From the NCBI GenBank assembly GCA_965217195.1, contig CBDCHL010000005.1:1625541-1689540 (forward strand): a stretch of DNA of 64,000 bases. Reading direction: 5' to 3'. Below, one piece after another: positions 8,964 to 15,916 of this stretch. The notes under the pieces were generated by a model. The model was not told the DNA's origin, ran no database searches, and saw only the letters and a program-made list of their open reading frames with translations. This stretch comes from UBA6623 sp965217195. GTDB taxonomy: Bacteria; Acidobacteriota; Terriglobia; Bryobacterales; UBA6623. The translations under genes were made by a program, and so were the position numbers. The first letter of the stretch is position 1, and every line of letters starts with the position of its first letter.

Positions 8964-9002
8964 CGGACACCGCTTACTGATGTGCGCGGCTCGGTTTGGG
9001 TC
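8964..9002. repeat. REP-like repeat, third copy
   Basis: A third diverged copy in the same orientation as the left arm at 8655: it contains ACCGCTTACTGATGTGCGCG followed by GCTCGGTTTGG. Having three copies within 350 bases makes this a repeat cluster rather than chance symmetry. Confidence 0.6.
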
Positions 9003-9082
9003 GCCTTGCACCACCGGGCCGCTTCGGAATCCCGCCGGAATGCTGATTCTGCTGAGTTCAACGACTCGGTTCGTTTGGCAGT

Positions 9083-10045
9083 TCATTCGATCAGGGTGGG
9101 CGCGGTCAAGAGCAGTCCTTTTAGGTCGTCCAAGACAGTAACCTCTCTTACCACATAGCTTGTGCTGTTCTTGGATGAAAGGGCGTGGTCCAACCAGGTC
9201 AGCTCGATGTCGTACACCCCTCTAGCAACGCCGCGGAGAACGAATCGGCGCCGCTTGTCGAGGGGCGCACCGAGCCTCGCTGATTGATGCTGGACATCAG
9301 GCAGAGCGTGTTGCACCGGGCGGAGTAGAACCATCATCCGCTCGGCGTCTTGTGATTCCGACAGCAGTACTGTTCCCGAAACCTCGTAGGTCCTAATCGA
9401 ACGCAGAACAAGTTCAACCGTCTTCGGTTCCTGTGAGTGCTCGATCAAGACATCCTGCGTGACGCCAAGGTAGGTAATGCCCTTTTGACGCCTTGGCGCC
9501 TCGACCTGAATGCGATACCGACCCGGCGGAAGCCGTACCCGATAACTACCACGGTGCCTTTTGCGCAGCTTGGTTGTCAGAAACCCTGCTTCGCCCGGTT
9601 CGTTGATCGTGTGCAAGGTGATCGCAGCGCTTCCAATCGGACGGCGGACCTCGTCGAAAACACCGATTTCAAGCTCGATTGCAAGCTCGCCGTGCGGGAT
9701 CATCTCGAAGTCGACCGTCCCGCACCGACCGGAACTCGGGCATTGAATGGCCGCTCCCTCTTGATACCAGTCGCTGCGAGCAGAGTGAAATCGCGGATGG
9801 GAGACTCTTAGAACAATCGGGCCCTGAGGTAGGCCCGTGATGACATAACGGCCTAATTCGTCGGCGACGATCGCCGCTACGGTGCATCCGTCCGGCGAGA
9901 CAGCCTTAATTCGAGCTCTCGGCACGGGCACGAAGCCGGCGTCTCTTCTCTGATAAACCCAGCCGGAAACCAGACCTTGGGACTGGACGGGAGTGGGGCC
10001 AAACAAGGTCGCCGACAACAGCCATGCTGCTATGAATCGAAGCAT
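9083..10045 (-). CDS. Secreted carboxypeptidase-regulatory-like domain protein
   Basis: A 320-residue exported protein. Signal peptide at residues 1-22 (MLRFIAAWLLSATLFGPTPVQS). Residues 27-115 form a carboxypeptidase-regulatory-like beta-sandwich (GWVYQRRDAGFVPVPRARIK, ADELGRYVITGLPQGPIVLRVSHP). Two more sandwich-like repeats follow, with RGSYRVRLPPGRYRIQVEA near 170 and RRRFVLRGVARGVYDIEL near 275. Such modules usually help fold or anchor extracytoplasmic proteins. No catalytic domain is seen. No upstream gene partner; the AraC gene 100 bases away is transcribed in the same direction. Confidence 0.75.
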   Translation of the reverse strand: MLRFIAAWLLSATLFGPTPVQSQGLVSGWVYQRRDAGFVPVPRARIKAVSPDGCTVAAIVADELGRYVITGLPQGPIVLRVSHPRFHSARSDWYQEGAAIQCPSSGRCGTVDFEMIPHGELAIELEIGVFDEVRRPIGSAAITLHTINEPGEAGFLTTKLRKRHRGSYRVRLPPGRYRIQVEAPRRQKGITYLGVTQDVLIEHSQEPKTVELVLRSIRTYEVSGTVLLSESQDAERMMVLLRPVQHALPDVQHQSARLGAPLDKRRRFVLRGVARGVYDIELTWLDHALSSKNSTSYVVREVTVLDDLKGLLLTAPTLIE

Positions 10046-10146
10046 TGCGACAGGTGCTGACGCGTACGCTTCAACTACGCGCCAACGTGCGCGAGCGGTT
10101 CATTGGTCAGGGATGGGGCGGGCAAGGTCCTCACCGATCTCCTGAT

Positions 10147-11049
10147 CTACTGGGCGCGGTAGGCGGCCGGGGCGGCGCCGGTGTGGGTCTTGAAGGCTCT
10201 CGAGAAGTGACTGCGGCTCGAGAAGCCGACGCGGTCGGCGACTTCGTTGATTGAAAGCGCCCCCTGCTTGAGTAGGTGCGCGGCGCGCTGCATCCGGACG
10301 TGATGCACCAGGGCCATGGGCGGCCTTCCAAAAGACACGGCGAAACGCTCGGCGAAGGTCGAACGGCTCATGCCGGCTTCATCGGCCAGCGATTCCACGC
10401 TGTGCTCGGCGCCGGGATCTTCGAGAATGCGGTCCATGGCGCGCGCCAAACGCCGGTCTTCCAGCGCCGAAAGCCACGGCAAGGGGCAGTCGGCGGCCTC
10501 GGTGAGGCGGCGCAGCAGATGAACCAGGCATTGGAACATCAGGGCGCTGGTCATGGCCTCGGTACCGGGACCGGGCGACGACTGCTCGGCCAGGATGCCG
10601 CGAAACGCCGCGAGCGCCTCGGGCGACTCGGAAAGATCGATGGTCAGCACTTCTCGCAGATAGTCGAAAAGGCCCAGCGATTCGCCGTAACGGACCCGTG
10701 TGAGGCCGCACGCGACCAGCAAATCGACTTCGTCGGAGGAGCCGGCTACGATGTTCGGAATCGTATTGGGCGGAGGCGGGGAGTCGATGCGCAGTTCGTT
10801 GCTCGGCGTACCGGGGGTCCGCAGGTCGTGTTGGACGCCCGGCGGGACAACCGCCAGCCAGTAGGGGCCGACCGGCAGGTCGTTGCCTTCGGCGTCGCTC
10901 ACCGTCCCTTGGCCCTTGAGCACAAAGTGCATCATCACGGCCGGGGGTCCGGGCAATTGTATGCGCCAGCCCGAACTCAGCATGCAGAGCGCGAAATGGT
11001 CGACCCGCACGTCGAGGTTCGCCAGCAACTTGTCGAGCAACATTTTCAT
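10147..11049 (-). CDS. AraC-family transcriptional regulator (cupin N-terminal domain)
   Basis: A DNA-binding regulator of about 300 residues. The N-terminal half resembles the cupin-type ligand domain (MMHFVLKGQG strand near 40, PPGVQHDL near 71). The C-terminal 100 residues are a double helix-turn-helix: VESLADEAGMSRSTFAERF (first HTH) and INEVADRVGFSSRSHFSRAFK (second HTH), closing with GAAPAAYR. Start chosen at the MKMLL methionine (11049); an upstream in-frame start at 11148 would add 33 residues with little conservation value. It is divergent from an exported cysteine hydrolase, the likeliest target. Confidence 0.88.
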   Translation of the reverse strand: MKMLLDKLLANLDVRVDHFALCMLSSGWRIQLPGPPAVMMHFVLKGQGTVSDAEGNDLPVGPYWLAVVPPGVQHDLRTPGTPSNELRIDSPPPPNTIPNIVAGSSDEVDLLVACGLTRVRYGESLGLFDYLREVLTIDLSESPEALAAFRGILAEQSSPGPGTEAMTSALMFQCLVHLLRRLTEAADCPLPWLSALEDRRLARAMDRILEDPGAEHSVESLADEAGMSRSTFAERFAVSFGRPPMALVHHVRMQRAAHLLKQGALSINEVADRVGFSSRSHFSRAFKTHTGAAPAAYRAQ

Positions 11050-11201
11050 GGAGTTTAGCGCGTCCGGAGCGTCCGAAACAATGTTGCCGCATGGCAAGCC
11101 CGGACAATCGCGCACAACATCCAGACGCCGACGCAACCTACCGGACAATCAGGCACAAGTTGTGGACCACATCGCCGGGGGACTCGTGAGAAAGTTATCC
11201 C

Positions 11202-11217
11202 GAGTCAAGCTTGACTC
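11202..11217. promoter_or_regulatory. Perfect 16-bp palindrome, candidate operator
   Basis: GAGTCAAGCTTGACTC is a perfect palindrome 30 bases upstream of the cysteine hydrolase ATG and between it and the divergent AraC gene. A TGACTCA-like half-site is partly repeated just downstream (GCGAGTGA). Its position suits an operator overlapping the promoter or leader of 11248-12021. Confidence 0.5.
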
Positions 11218-11247
11218 ACAGGAGCGAGTGAGGAATGAAGGAGAAAC

Positions 11248-12021
11248 ATGATGAAATCGATTAACATTGTCCGAATCACAGCGATTGCCATCGCCGTATT
11301 CACCGCCGGGAGTCTGCAAGCCCAGTTGCCCGATCCCGGCCTTACGATTGACCCCGAGCGCACCGCGCTTGTCGTGACCGATCCGCAGAACGACTTCCTC
11401 AGCCCCGAGGGCGTGACCTGGGGCGTGGTCGGCAAAAGCGTGGAGGCCAACGGCACTGTCGCCAATATCGAAAGTCTGTTGAAGACCGCAAAGAAGGCGG
11501 ATATGCAGGTGTTCGTCTCCCCGCATTACTACTACCCGACCGACCACGGTTGGCAGTTCGGCGGCGCGGTGGAAACGATGATGCACGGGATCAAGATGTT
11601 CGACCGCAAGGGCGCGCTGACGACCGAGGGGTTCGAGGGTTCGGGGGCCGATTGGCTGGCTGTCTATAAGCCCTATCTCGAGGACGACAACACGGTTGTC
11701 ACGAACCCGCACAAGGTCTATGGCCCCGAGACGAACGATCTGGTGCTGCAACTCCGTAAGCGCGGCATCGACAAGGTCGTCCTCGCCGGCATGTCGGCCA
11801 ATCTTTGCGTCGAGTCGCATCTGCGCGAGCTGCTTGAGCAGGGTTTTGAAGTTGCGGTGGTAACCGACGCCACGGCGGCGGCGCAGGTTCCCGGCCTCGA
11901 CGGCTACGCCGCGGCGTTGGTGAACTTCCGCTTCCTGGCAAGCGACCTGTGGACGACCGAAGAAGCGACCGCGAAAATCAGCGGCGAGGAACCGGAAGCG
12001 TCCGAGTCGGGCTCAGACTAA
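11248..12021 (+). CDS. Exported cysteine hydrolase, isochorismatase family
   Basis: A 257-residue protein with a signal peptide (residues 1-26, ending SLQAQ). The isochorismatase-like hydrolase core shows the catalytic triad pattern: Asp in VVTDPQNDF (near 45), Lys in NPHKVYGP (near 157), and Cys in AGMSANLCVESHLREL (near 191), preceded by the cis-peptide-type GMS turn. The family cleaves amide or vinyl-ether bonds in substrates such as nicotinamide, carbamoyl-sarcosine or isochorismate; the substrate here is unknown. An export signal is unusual for the cytoplasmic members. AAGGAG lies 6 bases before the ATG. The divergent AraC gene probably regulates it. Confidence 0.85.
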   Translation: MMKSINIVRITAIAIAVFTAGSLQAQLPDPGLTIDPERTALVVTDPQNDFLSPEGVTWGVVGKSVEANGTVANIESLLKTAKKADMQVFVSPHYYYPTDHGWQFGGAVETMMHGIKMFDRKGALTTEGFEGSGADWLAVYKPYLEDDNTVVTNPHKVYGPETNDLVLQLRKRGIDKVVLAGMSANLCVESHLRELLEQGFEVAVVTDATAAAQVPGLDGYAAALVNFRFLASDLWTTEEATAKISGEEPEASESGSD

Positions 12022-12098
12022 TTACTTGGCCTCGAAAAACTGATCACCCGAGGCCGCGAAGGTCGGCAACGGTTGATTCTCGACGGGACGGACTTCAA

Positions 12099-12124
12099 GG
12101 GGACAGGCGAAAATGCCTGTCCTC
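12099..12124. terminator. Intergenic hairpin, possible terminator
   Basis: GGACAGGC (12101-12108) pairs perfectly with GCCTGTCC (12115-12122) across a GAAAAT loop, about 80 bases after the hydrolase stop. There is no T run, so intrinsic termination is doubtful. It may be another dispersed hairpin repeat. Confidence 0.3.
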
Positions 12125-12332
12125 TTGCGGTTGCAGCGTGATGTGTTGTGAATCCAGGTACCTGGAATATTCGACCCCATGCCACCATCTTCCAGTCGAG
12201 CCCCCCTCCAGCTGCGGGCAACGCGCTTGGGTGCGCGACAATAAATATGGGAGGATCGGCGGAGCGGGCGCTCGTGCTTCCGCGGCCGAAATTTTTCGCC
12301 TGGTTCGGCCATGGCTAAAGCCTTGCGGGAAA

Positions 12333-12445
12333 AGGCCGTTGAAACGGCCTCGTATTTGACGGCGGGTCCTTAATGCCGGCTCTTGAAGGACCAGCCTAAT
12401 CGAACCAAGCCCGCTGAACCGGGCTAAGCGTGGACTTCCGTCCAC
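12333..12445. repeat. Composite of three short hairpins (dispersed-repeat type)
   Basis: Three hairpins lie in succession: AGGCCGT/ACGGCCT (12333-12350, TGAA loop), AGCCCG/CGGGCT (12408-12425, CTGAAC loop) and GTGGAC/GTCCAC (12430-12445, TTCC loop). The region is gene-free. The last hairpin runs directly into the glyoxalase remnant, as if the repeat had replaced the 5' part of that gene. Confidence 0.6.
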
Positions 12446-12591
12446 AATTCGTCGACGATGTCGAAGCGCTCTACAATGAATATCGCTTGAGCGGCGCGAC
12501 CTTCGCGCAACATGTCCAAGACAAGCCCTGGGGGCTGCGTGAGTTCGAAATCTTAACCCCCGAGGGCCATCGTCTCCGGTCAGAATATTGA
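12446..12591 (+). pseudogene. Glyoxalase/bleomycin-resistance family remnant (C-terminal part only)
   Basis: The frame reads FVDDVEALYNEYRLSGATFA, then HVQDKPWGLREFEILTPEGHR and a stop at 12589-12591. This is the second half of a VOC-fold (glyoxalase I / dioxygenase) domain: the VDDVxALYxEYRxxG helix, KPWGLREF strand and PEGHRL end. The N-terminal beta-alpha module with its metal ligand is absent. The upstream sequence is a hairpin repeat with stop codons. About 48 residues remain, too few for a functional domain, so it is called a truncated pseudogene. Confidence 0.7.
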
Positions 12592-12996
12592 GTGACGGCG
12601 CCACGGGAATACGGCTCTGTGGGAATAAGGCTCTCTCTAATTGTCGCGGCGGCCTGCACTCTCGTTGTTTGCAGCAATCTCCCCAAACACCAAGACTTCG
12701 CGACCGGCATGACGCGGACCGAGGTCCGCGAGCGCTTCGGGGACCAGCTCCGCTCCCGTGAAATACGCAAGACCAACGAAGCCATATGGGGGCCTATCGA
12801 AGACTTCTGGTCTCAGGTACCGATGGGAGGCACCGTCGAGATCTGGTCGTACCGCACCATCCACGAGTGGGCGGAGGGCAGCGGGAATCGAGACACCGGA
12901 ACAACCCAGCTATACTTCGTCGACGGCTCGCCCAGGGTCTCCGCGCTCGCCTTCGCGCCGGACGGCGTCGTCTACGAAGCCGAATCGCCGCCCTAG
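12592..12996 (+). CDS. Small lipoprotein, BamE/SmpA-like
   Basis: A 134-residue protein starting with GTG at 12592, directly after the glyoxalase remnant stop. A hydrophobic segment ends in TLVVC (lipobox-like, Cys near 27). The mature part begins with DFATGMTRTEVRERFGDQLR, which matches the GMTxxEVxxxFG helix of BamE/SmpA-like folds, followed by strands (VEIWSYRTIHEW, TTQLYFVDG, SALAFAPDGVVYE). It may be a small envelope protein, but a specific role is not indicated. The start is uncertain; a second GTG 27 bases downstream is possible. Confidence 0.6.
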   Translation: MTAPREYGSVGIRLSLIVAAACTLVVCSNLPKHQDFATGMTRTEVRERFGDQLRSREIRKTNEAIWGPIEDFWSQVPMGGTVEIWSYRTIHEWAEGSGNRDTGTTQLYFVDGSPRVSALAFAPDGVVYEAESPP

Positions 12997-13060
12997 GACT
13001 TACCGGAGGCCGGTCCGCCCGGCGCTGAAAACCGATCCCTCCGGCAGCCTACGGGGTACG

Positions 13061-13357
13061 ATGCCGAGAAAGGTTCCGCAAGCGACCGGCCTGGCGCTTC
13101 TGCTTCTCGCATCGTCCGGCCAGGCCCGCGCGCAAGACATAACCGTGCTGGTCGTCGCGCTGGTGCCGCCCATCGTGTTAGCCCCGGTGTGCCTCACGAT
13201 CGCGCGCCGGCTCTGGCTCGGTCGAAGCTCCCACACGACACCCGGGATCCTTTCGCTATTTGCCGTTTCGACGATCGAAGTCGTTTTGTGGTTAGCGTTA
13301 GCCGGATCGGTCGTGGTAATCCTGTCGCCGACGTTTCCGACAGCGGCGGCCAGGTGA
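13061..13357 (+). CDS. Small membrane protein, unrecognised
   Basis: A 98-residue hydrophobic protein: signal-like segment (residues 8-25, ending GQARAQ), a first membrane helix (about 27-49, VLVVALVPPIVLAPVCLTIA), a charged loop (RRLWLGRSSHTTPG) and a second helix (about 65-90). It ends in PTFPTAAAR. The ATG at 13061 has only a weak GGGG site. No family was recognised. It lies 64 bases after the BamE-like gene and could share its transcript. Confidence 0.5.
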   Translation: MPRKVPQATGLALLLLASSGQARAQDITVLVVALVPPIVLAPVCLTIARRLWLGRSSHTTPGILSLFAVSTIEVVLWLALAGSVVVILSPTFPTAAAR

Positions 13358-13454
13358 GGGTGATCCGTGCGGTAGACCTGCTCGCTGATATCGAGGGACC
13401 GGACTATTCGTCAGCCCCGGGCGGCGGCAGGTTCTGGACGCGTGGGAAGAGAAG

Positions 13455-13699
13455 TTGAAAGCCACGAACCGCCGTCTCGGACCGTGGGGAGATGCCTATG
13501 AGGAGGCCGGCGTAGACGGAGTAGCGTTCTTCGCCGGGAAGCGCGATCTGTACACGGGAGGTATGGCACACCAGGATCATCAAATTGGCGGACTTGTCGA
13601 ACAACTCAAAGTCAGCGGCGAGTGGACAATACCCTGCTGATCATTGCCTCCGACCACGGTGCTGGTGCGGGGTCCCAGGACTATGACGACGGCGGCTGA
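13455..13699 (+). pseudogene. Sulfatase remnant, frameshifted
   Basis: One frame gives the helix GGMAHQDHQIGGLVEQLKVSGEW. One base later, at 13625, a second frame continues DNTLLIIASDHGAGAGSQDYDDGG and stops at 13697-13699. Joined, this is the middle of a sulfatase: DHQIGxLVEQL, then NTLLIIASDHG with the metal-binding Asp-His. Restoring one G in TGG-AC rejoins the frames. The FGly active-site segment and the C-terminal subdomain are missing, and upstream bases (13358-13454) show no matching frame. It is a decayed fragment; the intact sulfatase at 56446-57972 is not an obvious source. Confidence 0.65.
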
Positions 13700-14042
13700 G
13701 GAGGCGTGAGCAGGGAGAGCTGCCGATCGCCGGGTTACTTTGGATAAGACCGTTTGAAGGAAGGCGCTCGCGTTTGCGGTGGACGCGGCAGCTATGCGTT
13801 TTGAATCGAGCTTTGCGGGTCGGGGTGAGTGGTTTTGCCCTTTCGAGGACGCTGGCTGGTGCGAGGGGTAGCATCCCAAAGAGCCAAGATGCGGCTTGGA
13901 GTCGCCTCCTTGAGCATTCTGCGGTTGGTTTGGTGTCCGGATCCCGGCGCGGGACAGACTTCGACCGGGCGCGCCGGATGACACGCGGGTGTGGTCCGGA
14001 CTCGAGCGGGTTCAAGACGTGTCAATAAAGCCTCTCTGTGCT
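13700..14042. other. Gene-free spacer
   Basis: No protein-like frame, no clear repeat. It lies between two gene remnants and is probably decayed DNA. Confidence 0.4.
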
Positions 14043-14246
14043 TCAGACTTGCCATGGATCACCGATCTTCTTCTCCTTCATCAGGTACACCTGGTAGGAG
14101 CGGATCTGTTCCGGGCCTAGCTGATCCGGGGAACGATGGAAATGTTTGGCAAAGGCCTCGATGCTGTGCAAGTAGGCCTTTACGGTAGTCTGAGAATAAT
14201 TGCGACGCTGGAGTTCTTCCAGCATCGTCTTGCGTAAACGGGTCAC
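14043..14246 (-). pseudogene. Tyrosine recombinase/integrase, N-terminal fragment
   Basis: A 67-residue frame starting with GTG at 14246 and preceded by a strong AGGAGG. The sequence (MLEELQRRNYSQTTVKAYLH, then IEAFAKHFHRSPDQLGPEQI) is the core-binding SAM-like domain of phage-type integrases that contacts DNA around the recombination site. The frame stops after KKIGDPWQV, and no catalytic R-H-x-x-R-Y domain follows on either strand. It is therefore a truncated integrase, a sign that mobile DNA passed through 12-14.3 kb. Confidence 0.75.
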
Positions 14247-14270
14247 AAGGACCTCCTTTCCTTGTGACCC
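14240..14270 (-). promoter_or_regulatory. 12-bp perfect hairpin enclosing the integrase Shine-Dalgarno
   Basis: On the minus strand GGGTCACAAGGA is followed by AAGGAGG and then the exact complement TCCTTGTGACCC. The loop is the ribosome site and the GTG start codon is inside the 3' arm. In mRNA the start codon would be paired while the SD is exposed in a 7-base loop. Confidence 0.6.
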
Positions 14271-14568
14271 ACAATATTGAATTCAAGAAAGTGCCGCCCT
14301 TATCTCCCCCACGCGCAGCGTCCGTCGCGCGAGCGGCTTCGTTCTAACGGCGAAGGGTTGATCCGAGTGGCAGGATCAACCGATGCCAACAAAGTGTGAT
14401 CCAGGTTAGCCTCGTTGGCTCGCCGACGAGTGCGTGTCTTCGGGCTGTACGGCAGCGTTCGCGCCGGCAATCTCACCATTAGCTCTGCCGCTGGTTGTAC
14501 CAAACCCTACCGGCAAAGGTCCTTGGGAGGCTGTGACGAGGTCTTGGTGAGGCTCAGGGGCGCAAAGG

Positions 14569-15906
14569 CTAGACCTTGAAGAGCGAACCGCTGAGCGTGC
14601 TGGTGCTGTCGGCGAACGATTCCTGGTCGATGCCCAGAGATCGCAGAATGCTGAGGTACATGTTCGACATCCGCGTCTCGCCATTTCGCCAATAGGTTCC
14701 ATGTTTCAGACCCATATTGGCGCCGCCGGCGATAAGAGTCGGCAGGTTGCGGGGGGTGTGCGTCGTGCTCGCGCCGCTCCCGTATAGCACGATGGTGTTG
14801 TCGAGCACGCTGCCGTGGCGGTCCCGATAATCAGTCAGCCTTTCGAAGAAGTGCACCAACTGCCGGCTCAAGAACAGATCGTATTTGGCGAACTGCAGCT
14901 GTCCGTCCTTGTCGGTCGCATGCGAGAGGTTGTGATGTGTCTTAGAGAGTCCCAGCTTGAGCGGGAACGTATCGCTGATGCCCATGCCGTCTTCGCGGTT
15001 GAGCATGAAGGCAACCGAGCGAGTGATGTCCGCATCGAATGCCAACGCGATCAGGTCGAACATGGTGCGGTAGTAGTCAGCAGGCTCACCCTCGGACGTT
15101 GCGTCGAGATCTAGATGCGAGTAGTCCTGCTTCTTGAGCGGGATGTCGATCCAACGTTCGGATGCGATCAACCGCGATTCCACTTCATTGAGTGAAGTCA
15201 GGTATTGATCCATCCGCTCCCGGTCGGACTTGTCTAGTTGTTGATCAAGTAAGCGCGCGTTTTCGGCCACGGCGTCCACCAACTTGATGCGCCCCTGTAG
15301 CTTGTCGCGTTGCGCCCGCAACGACGCCCGGTCACCGCGAAACAAACGATTGAACACGCGACGGGGGTTGTTTTCCGCCGGAATCGGCCTACCTTCCAGG
15401 TTGTAAGAGATCGTGCCCGTCCGCGAGAGGAATCCCGTACCGGCGTCGATCGACAGCACTAACGAAGGTTGCCGGCAGTACTGCTTGGTGTGCCGCGCCA
15501 CGACCTGGTCGAGGGCTACGGAGTTATAGGTTGCTCGCGTTGGATTGTGCAGAGGGGCGCCGGTGAGCCACATGTCCGAGCATGTATGCGGATCGGCCTT
15601 TCGACCGCTCGGATGATAGAGTCCGCTCATAAAGCTGAGCTGCTTCCTGAACGGCCTCAGCGGCTCGGTCGATTTGCCGAAGACGAACTCGCCGTCGCTC
15701 TCGGCGGTAGGAAACCAACTCCACTCGTCGATGCCGTTCTGCTCCCTAGGCAGCGACATGCCGTTCGCCGTATAGAGCGCGCAGAACCGCCGAGGAGCCT
15801 GCTCGGTCACTTCGGCGCCCATGGCGTCGAGAACCGGTAAGGCCAGCGCGACTCCTCCCATACCCTGGAGGAAAGCGCGGCGATCGATCTTTAGTGAGGT
15901 TCTCAT
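14569..15906 (-). CDS. DUF1552 domain-containing secreted protein
   Basis: A 445-residue protein with a Tat-type leader: RRAFLQG near residue 9, then a hydrophobic stretch and LDAMGA. The body matches DUF1552, a member of the alkaline-phosphatase-like/DUF1501-related group: RRFCALYTANGM near 40, SGLYHPSGRKADPHTCSDMWLTG, LVLSIDAGTG, the VAFMLNREDGM block and VLYGSGASTTHTPRNLPTLIAGGAN near the end. The biochemical function is not established. It follows a DUF1592 cytochrome-type gene by 10 bases, the recurrent pair in Acidobacteriota, Planctomycetota and Verrucomicrobiota. Confidence 0.88.
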   Translation of the reverse strand: MRTSLKIDRRAFLQGMGGVALALPVLDAMGAEVTEQAPRRFCALYTANGMSLPREQNGIDEWSWFPTAESDGEFVFGKSTEPLRPFRKQLSFMSGLYHPSGRKADPHTCSDMWLTGAPLHNPTRATYNSVALDQVVARHTKQYCRQPSLVLSIDAGTGFLSRTGTISYNLEGRPIPAENNPRRVFNRLFRGDRASLRAQRDKLQGRIKLVDAVAENARLLDQQLDKSDRERMDQYLTSLNEVESRLIASERWIDIPLKKQDYSHLDLDATSEGEPADYYRTMFDLIALAFDADITRSVAFMLNREDGMGISDTFPLKLGLSKTHHNLSHATDKDGQLQFAKYDLFLSRQLVHFFERLTDYRDRHGSVLDNTIVLYGSGASTTHTPRNLPTLIAGGANMGLKHGTYWRNGETRMSNMYLSILRSLGIDQESFADSTSTLSGSLFKV

Positions 15907-15916
15907 CAGTTTTCTG

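Larger units (their letters stand above)
7801..9082. other. Long gene-free region with REP-like repeats
   Basis: About 1.28 kb without a believable gene. The long open frames here (for example 7852-8460 on the minus strand) have low-complexity Arg/Ser/Pro-rich translations with no start context. The right half holds three copies of a palindromic repeat listed separately. Nothing else was recognised between 7801 and 8640. Confidence 0.5.
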
